From Ctena decussata (lineage: Eukaryota; Mollusca; Bivalvia; Lucinida; Lucinidae), in assembly GCA_963989385.1 (NCBI GenBank), contig OZ022503.1, positions 67,368,123 to 67,432,122 on the forward strand: a stretch of 64,000 nt of DNA. Reading direction: 5' to 3'. Of the stretch, positions 9,539 through 23,600 are shown piece after piece. The translations under genes were made by a program, and so were the position numbers. The notes beneath the pieces are model-generated. The model saw only the letters and a list, made by a program, of their open reading frames with translations. It did not search any database and was not told where the DNA came from. Each line of letters starts with the position of its first letter. Position 1 is the stretch's first letter.

Positions 9539-11926
9539 TTTGTTTACAAAAATTTCGATGGCCTATAGTTCGCAAGTTATGCAATCAGTTGACATAAGAT
9601 TGTGCATGCATGTAGACATGTTAATGACCTTTATATATGCCAAGTTTCAGATGGCTACCTACTCATACAAGCAAGCAGTAGCGGTTTGAAATTTTCACAA
9701 TTTGGGCTACACGTTCGGGACGATTCGTGACCTTAGGTGACTTGCACAATTCGGGCTGAAACTAGTGCCAAATGAGAGGGTTGGGATAAACATTCAATTG
9801 ACCATATGTGCCAAAAATTCTCGTTCTTTAGTTTTCGAGTTATAGCCCCTGGAAGTCGAAAACTGCACGACTTTGCCCTCGAATATCTCGACAACGGAGA
9901 AAGGAGAATTTCAGGGCATTTTCTCTCAAGAAATATATGGGAATTATCTGTAATTTAGCACAGTTTCAGAACGATTCGTGAAAGTCACCTTTTAAGAATA
10001 ACTTCCACTGCAGGCCCATATATAAAAGTTTACCCCTTTATTACTCTGCACATGGACAATTATTTGCGCTGTTATTTGCCCCAGGCATGTACCTATGTAA
10101 TTACCGTTTACAGTGTAAAGATGGATGTTATCGGTCGCTGAACGTCGGAGCAGTAGGCGTTTAATGCATTTTCCCATAGGGTCCAATGCAAAATTGACAC
10201 CTCATTTTCTCCATTCTCAAGAGCTTTGAGTCTCTGCAAAACATATACATGTGTAGACACAAATAAGTGAAATAGAATGAAGGCTATTTCAGCTTTAGCT
10301 TTTATTCCGTTTGGGAGCTAAAGTCGCACAAACTTTTGTTTACAAAAATTTCGATGGCCTATAGTTCGCAAGTTATGCAATCAGTTGACATAAGATTGTG
10401 CATGCATGTAGACATGTTAATGACCTTTATATATGCCAAGTTTCAGATGGCTACCTACTCATACAAGCAAGCAGTAGCGGTTTGAAATTTTCACAATTTG
10501 GGCTACACGTTCGGGACGATTCGTGACCTTAGGTGACTTGCACAATTCGGGCTGAAACTAGTGCCAAATGAGAGGGTTGGGATAAACATTCAATTGACCA
10601 TATGTGCCAAAAATTCTCGTTCTTTAGTTTTCGAGTTATAGCCCCTGGAAGTCGAAAACTGCACGACTTTGCCCTCGAATATCTCGACAACGGAGAAAGG
10701 AGAATTTCAGGGCATTTTCTCCCAAGAAATATATGGGAATTATCTGTAATTTAGCACAGTTTCAGAACGATTCGTGAAAGTCACCTTTTAAGAATAACTT
10801 CCACTGCAGGCCCATATATAAAAGTTTGCTCCTTTATTACTCTGCACATGGACAATTATTTGCGCTGTTATTTGCCCCAGGCATGTACCTATGTAATTAC
10901 CGTTTACAGTGTAAAGATGGATGTTATCGGTCGCTGAACGTCGGAGCAGTAGGCGTTTAATGCATTTTCCCATAGGGTCCAATGCAAAATTGACACCTCA
11001 TTTTCTCCATTCTCAAGAGCTTTGAGTCTCTGCAAAACATATACATGTGTAGACACAAATAAGTGAAATAGAATGAAGGCTATTTCAGCTTTAGCTTTTA
11101 TTCCGTTTGGGAGCTAAAGTCGCACAAACTTTTGTTTACAAAAATTTCGATGGCCTATAGTTCGCAAGTTATGCAATCAGTTGACATAAGATTGTGCATG
11201 CATGTAGACATGTTAATGACCTTTATATATGCCAAGTTTCAGATGGCTACCTACTCATACAAGCAAGCAGTAGCGGTTTGAAATTTTCACAATTTGGGCT
11301 ACACGTTCGGGACGATTCGTGACCTTAGGTGACTTGCACAATTCGGGCTGAAACTAGTGCCAAATGAGAGGGTTGGGATAAACATTCAATTGACCATATG
11401 TGCCAAAAATTCTCGTTCTTTAGTTTTCGAGTTATAGCCCCTGGAAGTCGAAAACTGCACGACTTTGCCCTCGAATATCTCGACAACGGAGAAAGGAGAA
11501 TTTCAGGGCATTTTCTCCCAAGAAATATATGGGAATTATCTGTAATTTAGCACAGTTTCAGAACGATTCGTGAAAGTCACCTTTTAAGAATAACTTCCAC
11601 TGCAGGCCCATATATAAAAGTTTGCTCCTTTATTACTCTGCACATGGACAATTATTTGCGCTGTTATTTGCCCCAGGCATGTACCTATGTAATTACCGTT
11701 TACAGTGTAAAGATGGATGTTATCGGTCGCTGAACGTCGGAGCAGTAGGCGTTTAATGCATTTTCCCATAGGGTCCAATGCAAAATTGACACCTCATTTT
11801 CTCCATTCTCAAGAGCTTTGAGTCTCTGTAAAACATATACATGTGTAGACACAAATAAGTGAAATAGAATGAAGGCTATTTCAGCTTTAGCTTTTATTCC
11901 GTTTGGGAGCTAAAGTCGCACAAACT
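9539..11926. repeat. Monomers M13-M15, near-consensus
   Basis: Three 796-bp units between the two copies of the M11-M12 signature. M13 has TTCTCTCAAG and a two-base change TTTACCCC (consensus TTTGCTCC). M15 has CTCTGTAAAAC. M14 shows no difference by eye. Confidence 0.93.
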
Positions 11927-13518
11927 TTTGTTTACAAAAATTTCGATGGCCTATAGTTCGCAAGTTATGCAATCAGTTGACATAAGATTGTGCATGCATG
12001 TAGACATGTTAATGACCTTTATATATGCCAAGTTTCAGATGGCTACCTACTCATACAAGCAAGCAGTAGCGGTTTGAAATTTTCACAATTTGGGCTACAC
12101 GTTCGGGACGATTCGTGACCTTAGGTGACTTGCACAATTCGGGCTGAAACTAGTGCCAAATGAGAGGGTTGGGATAAACATTCAATTGACCATATGTGCC
12201 AAAAATTCTCGTTCTTTAGTTTTCGAGTTATAGCCCCTGGAAGTCGAAAACTGCACGACTTTGCCCTCGAATATCTCGACAACGGAGAAAGGAGAATTTC
12301 AGGGCATTTTCTCCCAAGAAATATATGGGAATTATCTGTAATTTAGCACAGTTTCAGAACGATTCGTGAAAGTCACCTTTTAAGAATAACTTCCACTGCA
12401 GGCCCATATATAAAAGTTTGCTCCTTTATTACTCTGCACATGGACAATTATTTGCGCTGTTATTTGCTCCAGGCATGTACCTATGTAATTACCGTTTACA
12501 GTGTAAAGATGGATGTTATCGGTCGCTGAACGTCGGAGCAGAAGGCGTTTAATGCATTTTCCCATAGGGTCCAATGCAAAATTGACACCTCATTTTCTCC
12601 ATTCTCAAGAGCTTTGAGTCTCTGCAAAACATATACATGTGTAGACACAAATAAGTGAAATAGAATGAAGGCTATTTCAGCTTTAGCTTTTATTCCGTTT
12701 GGGAGCTAAAGTCGCACAAACTTTTGTTTACAAAAATTTCGATGGCCTTTAGTTCGCAAGTTATGCAATCAGTTGACATAAGATTGTGCATGCATGTAGA
12801 CATGTTAATGACCTTTATATATGCCAAGTTTCAGATGGCTACCTACTCATACAAGCAAGCAGTAGCGGTTTGAAATTTTCACAATTTGGGCTACACGTTC
12901 GGGACGATTCGTGACCTTAGGTGACTTGCACAATTCGGGCTGAAACTAGTGCCAAATGAGAGGGTTGGGATAAACATTCAATTGACCATATGTGCCAAAA
13001 ATTCTCGTTCTTTAGTTTTCGAGTTATAGCCCCTGGAAGTCGAAAACTGCACGACTTTGCCCTCGAATATCTCGACAACGGAGAAAGGAGAATTTCAGGG
13101 CATTTTCTCCCAAGAAATATATGGGAATTATCTGTAATTTAGCACAGTTTCAGAACGATTCGTGAAAGTCACCTTTTAAGAATAACTTCCACTGCAGGCC
13201 CATATATAAAAGTTTGCTCCTTTATTACTCTGCACATGGACAATTATTTGCGCTGTTATTTGCCCCAGGCATGTACCTATGTAATTACCGTTTACAGTGT
13301 AAAGATGGATGTTATCGGTCGCTGAACGTCGGAGCAGTAGGCGTTTAATGCATTTTCCCATAGGGTCCAATGCAAAATTGACACCTCATTTTCTCCATTC
13401 TCAAGAGCTTTGAGTCTCTGCAAAACATATACATGTGTAGACACAAATAAGTGAAATAGAATGAAGGCTATTTCAGCTTTAGCTTTTATTCCGTTTGGGA
13501 GCTAAAGTCGCACAAACT
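11927..13518. repeat. Monomers M16-M17, two-unit signature, copy 2
   Basis: M16 has C to T at 12468 and T to A at 12542, and M17 has A to T at 12749, each exactly 3980 bp after the matching variant in M11-M12. M16 has the consensus CACCTTTT, so the copies are not identical and either a later mutation or a conversion tract separates them. Confidence 0.9.
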
Positions 13519-16500
13519 TTTGTTTACAAAAATTTCGATGGCCTATAGTTCGCAAGTTATGCAATCAGTTGACATAAGATTGTGCATGCATGTAGACATG
13601 TTAATGACCTTTATATATGCCAAGTTTCAGATGGCTACCTACTCATACAAGCAAGCAGTAGCGGTTTGAAATTTTCACAATTTGGGCTACACGTTCGGGA
13701 CGATTCGTGACCTTAGGTGACTTGCACAATTCGGGCTGAAACTAGTGCCAAATGAGAGGGTTGGGATAAACATTCAATTGACCATATGTGCCAAAAATTC
13801 TCGTTCTTTAGTTTTCGAGTTATAGCCCCTGGAAGTCGAAAACTGCACGACTTTGCCCTCGAATATCTCGACAACGGAGAAAGGAGAATTTCAGGGCATT
13901 TTCTCCCAAGAAATATATGGGAATTATCTGTAATTTAGCACAGTTTCAGAACGATTCGTGAAAGTCACCTTTTCAGAATAACTTCCACTGCAGGCCCATA
14001 TATAAAAGTTTGCTCCTTTATTACTCTGCACATGGACAATTATTTGCGCTGTTATTTGCCCCAGGCATGTACCTATGTAATTACCGTTTACAGTGTAAAG
14101 ATGGATGTTATCGGTCGCTGAACGTCGGAGCAGTAGGCGTTTAATGCATTTTCCCATAGGGTCCAATGCAAAATTGACACCTCATTTTCTCCATTCTCAA
14201 GAGCGTTGAGTCTCTGCAAAACATATACATGTGTAGACACAAATAAGTGAAATAGAATGAAGGCTATTTCAGCTTTAGCTTTTATTCCGTTTGGGAGCTA
14301 AAGTCGCACAAACTTTTGTTTACAAAAATTTCGATGGCCTATAGTTCGCAAGTTATGCAATCAGTTGACATAAGATTGTGCATGCATGTAGACATGTTAA
14401 TGACCTTTATATATGCCAAGTTTCAGATGGCTACCTACTCATACAAGCAAGCAGTAGCGGTTTGAAATTTTCACAATTTGGGCTACACGTTCGGGACGAT
14501 TCGTGACCTTAGGTGACTTGCACAATTCGGGCTGAAACTAGTGCCAAATGAGAGGGTTGGGATAAACATTCAATTGACCATATGTGCCAAAAATTCTCTT
14601 TCTTTAGTTTTCGAGTTATAGCCCCTGGAAGTCGAAAACTGCACGACTTTGCCCTCGAATATCTCGACAACGGAGAAAGGAGAATTTCAGGGCATTTTCT
14701 CCCAAGAAATATATGGGAATTATCTGTAATTTAGCACAGTTTCAGAACGATTCGTGAAAGTCACCTTTTAAGAATAACTTCCACTGCAGGCCCATATATA
14801 AAAGTTTGCTCCTTTATTACTCTGCACATGGACAATTATTTGCGCTGTTATTTGCCCCAGGCATGTACCTATGTAATTACCGTTTACAGTGTAAAGATGG
14901 ATGTTATCGGTCGCTGAACGTCGGAGCAGTAGGCGTTTAATGCATTTTCCCATAGGGTCCAATGCAAAATTGACACCTCATTTTCTCCATTCTCAAGAGC
15001 TTTGAGTCTCTGCAAAACATATACATGTGTAGACACAAATAAGTGAAATAGAATGAAGGCTATTTCAGCTTTAGCTTTTATTCCGTTTGGGAGCTAAAGT
15101 CGCACAAACTTTTGTTTACAAAAATTTCGATGGCCTATAGTTCGCAAGTTATGCAATCAGTTGACATAAGATTGTGCATGCATGTAGACATGTTAATGAC
15201 CTTTATATATGCCAAGTTTCAGATGGCTACCTACTCATACAAGCAAGCAGTAGCGGTTTGAAATTTTCACAATTTGGGCTACACGTTCGGGACGATTCGT
15301 GACCTTAGGTGACTTGCACAATTCGGGCTGAAACTAGTGCCAAATGAGAGGGTTGGGATAAACATTCAATTGACCATATGTGCCAAAAATTCTCGTTCTT
15401 TAGTTTTCGAGTTATAGCCCCTGGAAGTCGAAAACTGCACGACTTTGCCCTCGAATATCTCGACAACGGAGAAAGGAGAATTTCAGGGCATTTTCTCCCA
15501 AGAAATATATGGGAATTATCTGTAATTTAGCACAGTTTCAGAACGATTCGTGAAAGTCACCTTTTAAGAATAACTTCCACTGCAGGCCCATATATAAAAG
15601 TTTGCTCCTTTATTACTCTGCACATGGACAATTATTTGCGCTGTTATTTGCCCCAGGCATGTACCTATGTAATTACCGTTTACAGTGTAAAGATGGATGT
15701 TATCGGTCGCTGAACGTCGGAGCAGTAGGCGTTTAATGCATTTTCCCATAGGGTCCAATGCAAAATTGACACCTCATTTTCTCCATTCTCAAGAGCTTTG
15801 AGTCTCTGCAAAACATATACATGTGTAGACACAAATAAGTGAAATAGAATGAAGGCTATTTCAGCTTTAGCTTTTATTCCGTTTGGGAGCTAAAGTCGCA
15901 CAAACTTTTGTTTACAAAAATTTCGATGGCCTATAGTTCGCAAGTTATGCAATCAGTTGACATAAGATTGTGCATGCATGTAGACATGTTAATGACCTTT
16001 ATATATGCCAAGTTTCAGATGGCTACCTACTCATACAAGCAAGCAGTAGCGGTTTGAAATTTTCACAATTTGGGCTACACGTTCGGGACGATTCGTGACC
16101 TTAGGTGACTTGCACAATTCGGGCTGAAACTAGTGCCAAATGAGAGGGTTGGGATAAACATTCAATTGACCATATGTGCCAAAAATTCTCGTTCTTTAGT
16201 TTTCGAGTTATAGCCCCTGGAAGTCGAAAACTGCACGACTTTGCCCTCGAATATCTCGACAACGGAGAAAGGAGAATTTCAGGGCATTTTCTCCCAAGAA
16301 ATATATGGGAATTATCTGTAATTTAGCACAGTTTCAGAACGATTCGTGAAAGTCACCTTTTAAGAATAACTTCCACTGCAGGCCCATATATAAAAGTTTG
16401 CTCCTTTATTACTCTGCACATGGACAATTATTTGCGCTGTTATTTGCCCCAGGCATGTACCTATGTAATTACCGTTTACAGTGTAAAGATGGATGTTATC

Positions 16501-19500
16501 GGTCGCTGAACGTCGGAGCAGTAGGCGTTTAATGCATTTTCCCATAGGGTCCAATGCAAAATTGACACCTCATTTTCTCCATTCTCAAGAGCTTTGAGTC
16601 TCTGCAAAACATATACATGTGTAGACACAAATAAGTGAAATAGAATGAAGGCTATTTCAGCTTTAGCTTTTATTCCGTTTGGGAGCTAAAGTCGCACAAA
16701 CTTTTGTTTACAAAAATTTCGATGGCCTATAGTTCGCAAGTTATGCAATCAGTTGACATAAGATTGTGCATGCATGTAGACATGTTAATGACCTTTATAT
16801 ATGCCAAGTTTCAGATGGCTACCTACTCATACAAGCAAGCAGTAGCGGTTTGAAATTTTCACAATTTGGGCTACACGTTCGGGACGATTCGTGACCTTAG
16901 GTGACTTGCACAATTCGGGCTGAAACTAGTGCCAAATGAGAGGGTTGGGATAAACATTCAATTGACCATATGTGCCAAAAATTCTCGTTCTTTAGTTTTC
17001 GAGTTATAGCCCCTGGAAGTCGAAAACTGCACGACTTTGCCCTCGAATATCTCGACAACGGAGAAAGGAGAATTTCAGGGCATTTTCTCCCAAGAAATAT
17101 ATGGGAATTATCTGTAATTTAGCACAGTTTCAGAACGATTCGTGAAAGTCACCTTTTAAGAATAACTTCCACTGCAGGCCCATATATAAAAGTTTGCTCC
17201 TTTATTACTCTGCACATGGACAATTATTTGCGCTGTTATTTGCCCCAGGCATGTACCTATGTAATTACCGTTTACAGTGTAAAGATGGATGTTATCGGTC
17301 GCTGAACGTCGGAGCAGTAGGCGTTTAATGCATTTTCCCATAGGGTCCAATGCAAAATTGACACCTCATTTTCTCCATTCTCAAGAGCTTTGAGTCTCTG
17401 CAAAACATATACATGTGTAGACACAAATAAGTGAAATAGAATGAAGGCTATTTCAGCTTTAGCTTTTATTCCGTTTGGGAGCTAAAGTCGCACAAACTTT
17501 TGTTTACAAAAATTTCGATGGCCTATAGTTCGCAAGTTATGCAATCAGTTGACATAAGATTGTGCATGCATGTAGACATGTTAATGACCTTTATATATGC
17601 CAAGTTTCAGATGGCTACCTACTCATACAAGCAAGCAGTAGCGGTTTGAAATTTTCACAATTTGGGCTACACGTTCGGGACGATTCGTGACCTTAGGTGA
17701 CTTGCACAATTCGGGCTGAAACTAGTGCCAAATGAGAGGGTTGGGATAAACATTCAATTGACCATATGTGCCAAAAATTCTCGTTCTTTAGTTTTCGAGT
17801 TATAGCCCCTGGAAGTCGAAAACTGCACGACTTTGCCCTCGAATATCTCGACAACGGAGAAAGGAGAATTTCAGGGCATTTTCTCCCAAGAAATATATGG
17901 GAATTATCTGTAATTTAGCACAGTTTCAGAACGATTCGTGAAAGTCACCTTTTAAGAATAACTTCCACTGCAGGCCCATATATAAAAGTTTGCTCCTTTA
18001 TTACTCTGCACATGGACAATTATTTGCGCTGTTATTTGCCCCAGGCATGTACCTATGTAATTACCGTTTACAGTGTAAAGATGGATGTTATCGGTCGCTG
18101 AACGTCGGAGCAGTAGGCGTTTAATGCATTTTCCCATAGGGTCCAATGCAAAATTGACACCTCATTTTCTCCATTCTCAAGAGCTTTGAGTCTCTGCAAA
18201 ACATATACATGTGTAGACACAAATAAGTGAAATAGAATGAAGGCTATTTCAGCTTTAGCTTTTATTCCGTTTGGGAGCTAAAGTCGCACAAACTTTTGTT
18301 TACAAAAATTTCGATGGCCTATAGTTCGCAAGTTATGCAATCAGTTGACATAAGATTGTGCATGCATGTAGACATGTTAATGACCTTTATATATGCCAAG
18401 TTTCAGATGGCTACCTACTCATACAAGCAAGCAGTAGCGGTTTGAAATTTTCACAATTTGGGCTACACGTTCGGGACGATTCGTGACCTTAGGTGACTTG
18501 CACAATTCGGGCTGAAACTAGTGCCAAATGAGAGGGTTGGGATAAACATTCAATTGACCATATGTGCCAAAAATTCTCGTTCTTTAGTTTTCGAGTTATA
18601 GCCCCTGGAAGTCGAAAACTGCACGACTTTGCCCTCGAATATCTCGACAACGGAGAAAGGAGAATTTCAGGGCATTTTCTCCCAAGAAATATATGGGAAT
18701 TATCTGTAATTTAGCACAGTTTCAGAACGATTCGTGAAAGTCACCTTTTAAGAATAACTTCCACTGCAGGCCCATATATAAAAGTTTGCTCCTTTATTAC
18801 TCTGCACATGGACAATTATTTGCGCTGTTATTTGCCCCAGGCATGTACCTATGTAATTACCGTTTACAGTGTAAAGATGGATGTTATCGGTCGCTGAACG
18901 TCGGAGCAGTAGGCGTTTAATGCATTTTCCCATAGGGTCCAATGCAAAATTGACACCTCATTTTCTCCATTCTCAAGAGCTTTGAGTCTCTGCAAAACAT
19001 ATACATGTGTAGACACAAATAAGTGAAATAGAATGAAGGCTATTTCAGCTTTAGCTTTTATTCCGTTTGGGAGCTAAAGTCGCACAAACTTTTGTTTACA
19101 AAAATTTCGATGGCCTATAGTTCGCAAGTTATGCAATCAGTTGACATAAGATTGTGCATGCATGTAGACATGTTAATGACCTTTATATATGCCAAGTTTC
19201 AGATGGCTACCTACTCATACAAGCAAGCAGTAGCGGTTTGAAATTTTCACAATTTGGGCTACACGTTCGGGACGATTCGTGACCTTAGGTGACTTGCACA
19301 ATTCGGGCTGAAACTAGTGCCAAATGAGAGGGTTGGGATAAACATTCAATTGACCATATGTGCCAAAAATTCTCGTTCTTTAGTTTTCGAGTTATAGCCC
19401 CTGGAAGTCGAAAACTGCACGACTTTGCCCTCGAATATCTCGACAACGGAGAAAGGAGAATTTCAAGGCATTTTCTCCCAAGAAATATATGGGAATTATC

Positions 19501-20682
19501 TGTAATTTAGCACAGTTTCAGAACGATTCGTGAAAGTCACCTTTTAAGAATAACTTCCACTGCAGGCCCATATATAAAAGTTTGCTCCTTTATTACTCTG
19601 CACATGGACAATTATTTGCGCTGTTATTTTCCCCAGGCATGTACCTATGTAATTACCGTTTACAGTGTAAAGATGGATGTTATCGGTCGCTGAACGTCGG
19701 AGCAGTAGGCGTTTAATGCATTTTCCCATAGGGTCCAATGCAAAATTGACACCTCATTTTCTCCATTCTCAAGAGCTTTGAGTCTCTGCAAAACATATAC
19801 ATGTGTAGACACAAATAAGTGAAATAGAATGAAGGCTATTTCAGCTTTAGCTTTTATTCCGTTTGGGAGCTAAAGTCGCACAAACTTTTGTTTACAAAAA
19901 TTTCGATGGCCTATAGTTCGCAAGTTATGCAATCAGTTGACATAAGATTGTGCATGCATGTAGACATGTTAATGACCTTTATATATGCCAAGTTTCAGAT
20001 GGCTACCTACTCATACAAGCAAGCAGTAGCGGTTTGAAATTTTCACAATTTGGGCTACACGTTCGGGACGATTCGTGACCTTAGGTGACTTGCACAATTC
20101 GGGCTGAAACTAGTGCCAAATGGGAGGGCTGGGATAAACATTCAATTGACCATATGTGCCAAAAATTCTCGTTCTTTAGTTTTCGAGTTATAGCCCCTGG
20201 AAGTCGAAAACTGCACGACTTTGCCCTCGAATATCTCGACAACGGAGAAAGGAGAATTTCAGGGCATTTTCTCCCAAGAAATATATGGGAATTATCTGTA
20301 ATTTAGCACAGTTTCAGAACGATTCGTGAAAGTCACCTTTTAAGAATAACTTCCACTGCAGGCCCATATATAAAAGTTTGCTCCTTTATTACTCTGCACA
20401 TGGACAATTATTTGCGCTGTTATTTGCCCCAGGCATGTACCTATGTAATTACCGTTTACAGTGTAAAGATGGATGTTATCGGTCGCTGAACGTCGGAGCA
20501 GTAGGCGTTTAATGCATTTTCCCATAGGGTCCAATGCAAAATTGACACCTCATTTTCTCCATTCTCAAGAGCTTTGAGTCTCTGCAAAACATATACATGT
20601 GTAGACACAAATAAGTGAAATAGAATGAAGGCTATTTCAGCTTTAGCTTTTATTCCTTTTGGGAGCTAAAGTCGCACAAACT
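13519..20682. repeat. Monomers M18-M26, near-consensus
   Basis: Nine 796-bp units. M18 has A to C at 13974, which removes the usual stop of the minus-strand open frame, and GAGCGTTGAG. M19 has TTCTCTTTC. M20-M24 show no difference by eye. M25 has TTTCAAGGC and TATTTTCCCC. M26 has 20123 A to G, 20129 T to C, and TATTCCTTTTGGG. Confidence 0.93.
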
Positions 20683-23600
20683 TTTGTTTACAAAAATTTC
20701 GATGGCCTATAGTTCGCAAGTTATGCAATCAGTTGACATAAGATTGTGCATGCATGTAGACATGTTAATGACCTTTATATATGCCAAGTTTCAGATGGCT
20801 ACCTACTCATACAAGCAAGCAGTAGCGGTTTGAAATTTTCACAATTTGGGCTACACGTTCGGGACGATTCGTGACCTTAGGTGACTTGCACAATTCGGGC
20901 TGAAACTAGTGCCAAATGAGAGGGTTGGGATAAACATTCAATTGACCATATGTGCCAAAAATTCTCGTTCTTTAGTTTTCGAGTTATAGCCCCTGGAAGT
21001 CGAAAACTGCACGACTTTGCCCTCGAATATCTCGACAACGGAGAAAGGAGAATTTCAGGGCATTTTCTCCCAAGAAATATATGGGAATTATCTGTAATTT
21101 AGCACAGTTTCAGAACGATTCGTGAAAGTCACCTTTTAAGAATAACTTCCACTGCAGGCCCATATATAAAAGTTTGCTCCTTTATTACTCTGCACATGGA
21201 CAATTATTTGCGCTGTTATTTGCCCCAGGCATGTACCTATGTAATTACCGTTTACAGTGTAAAGATGGATGTTATCGGTCGCTGAACGTCGGAGCAGTAG
21301 GCGTTTAATGCATTTTCCCATAGGGTCCAATGCAAAATTGACACCTCATTTTCTCCATTCTCAAGAGCTTTGAGTCTCTGCAAAACATATACATGTGTAG
21401 ACACAAATAAGTGAAATAGAATGAAGGCTATTTCAGCTTTAGCTTTTATTCCGTTTGGGAGCTAAAGTCGCACAAACTTTTGTTTACAAAAATTTCGATG
21501 GCCTATAGTTCGCAAGTTATGCAATCAGTTGACATAAGATTGTGCATGCATGTAGACATGTTAATGACCTTTATATATGCCAAGTTTCAGATGGCTACCT
21601 ACTCATACAAGCAAGCAGTAGCGGTTTGAAATTTTCACAATTTGGGCTACACGTTCGGGACGATTCGTGACCTTAGGTGACTTGCACAATTCGGGCTGAA
21701 ACTAGTGCCAAATGAGAGGGTTGGGATAAACATTCAATTGACCATATGTGCCAAAAATTCTCGTTCTTTAGTTTTCGAGTTATAGCCCCTGGAAGTCGAA
21801 AACTGCACGACTTTGCCCTCGAATATCTCGACAACGGAGAAAGGAGAATTTCAGGGCATTTTCTCCCAAGAAATATATGGGAATTATCTGTAATTTAGCA
21901 CAGTTTCAGAACGATTCGTGAAAGTCACCTTTTAAGAATAACTTCCACTGCAGGCCCATATATAAAAGTTTGCTCCTTTATTACTCTGCACATGGACAAT
22001 TATTTGCGCTGTTATTTGCCCCAGGCATGTACCTATGTAATTACCGTTTACAGTGTAAAGATGGATGTTATCGGTCGCTGAACGTCGGAGCAGTAGGCGT
22101 TTAATGCATTTTCCCATAGGGTCCAATGCAAAATTGACACCTCATTTTCTCCATTCTCAAGAGCTTTGAGTCTCTGCAAAACATATACATGTGTAGACAC
22201 AAATAAGTGAAATAGAATGAAGGCTATTTCAGCTTTAGCTTTTATTCCGTTTGGGAGCTAAAGTCGCACAAACTTTTGTTTACAAAAATTTCGATGGCCT
22301 ATAGTTCGCAAGTTATGCAATCAGTTGACATAAGATTGTGCATGCATGTAGACATGTTAATGACCTTTATATATGCCAAGTTTCAGATGGCTACCTACTC
22401 ATACAAGCAAGCAGTAGCGGTTTGAAATTTTCACAATTTGGGCTACACGTTCGGGACGATTCGTGACCTTAGGTGACTTGCACAATTCGGGCTGAAACTA
22501 GTGCCAAATGAGAGGGTTGGGATAAACATTCAATTGACCATATGTGCCAAAAATTCTCGTTCTTTAGTTTTCGAGTTATAGCCCCTGGAAGTCGAAAACT
22601 GCACGACTTTGCCCTCGAATATCTCGACAACGGAGAAAGGAGAATTTCAGGGCATTTTCTCCCAAGAAATATATGGGAATTATCTGTAATTTAGCACAGT
22701 TTCAGAACGATTCGTGAAAGTCACCTTTTAAGAATAACTTCCACTGCAGGCCCATATATAAAAGTTTGCTCCTTTATTACTCTGCACATGGACAATTATT
22801 TGCGCTGTTATTTGCCCCAGGCATGTACCTATGTAATTACCGTTTACAGTGTAAAGATGGATGTTATCGGTCGCTGAACGTCGGAGCAGTAGGCGTTTAA
22901 TGCATTTTCCCATAGGGTCCAATGCAAAATTGACACCTCATTTTCTCCATTCTCAAGAGCTTTGAGTCTCTGCAAAACATATACATGTGTAGACACAAAT
23001 AAGTGAAATAGAATGAAGGCTATTTCAGCTTTAGCTTTTATTCCGTTTGGGAGCTAAAGTCGCACAAACTTTTGTTTACAAAAATTTCGATGGCCTATAG
23101 TTCGCAAGTTATGCAATCAGTTGACATAAGATTGTGCATGCATGTAGACATGTTAATGACCTTTATATATGCCAAGTTTCAGATGGCTACCTACTCATAC
23201 AAGCAAGCAGTAGCGGTTTGAAATTTTCACAATTTGGGCTACACGTTCGGGACGATTCGTGACCTTAGGTGACTTGCACAATTCGGGCTGAAACTAGTGC
23301 CAAATGAGAGGGTTGGGATAAACATTCAATTGACCATATGTGCCAAAAATTCTCGTTCTTTAGTTTTCGAGTTATAGCCCCTGGAAGTCGAAAACTGCAC
23401 GACTTTGCCCTCGAATATCTCGACAACGGAGAAAGGAGAATTTCAGGGCATTTTCTCCCAAGAAATATATGGGAATTATCTGTAATTTAGCACAGTTTCA
23501 GAACGATTCGTGAAAGTCACCTTTTAAGAATAACTTCCACTGCAGGCCCATATATAAAAGTTTGCTCCTTTATTACTCTGCACATGGACAATTATTTGCG

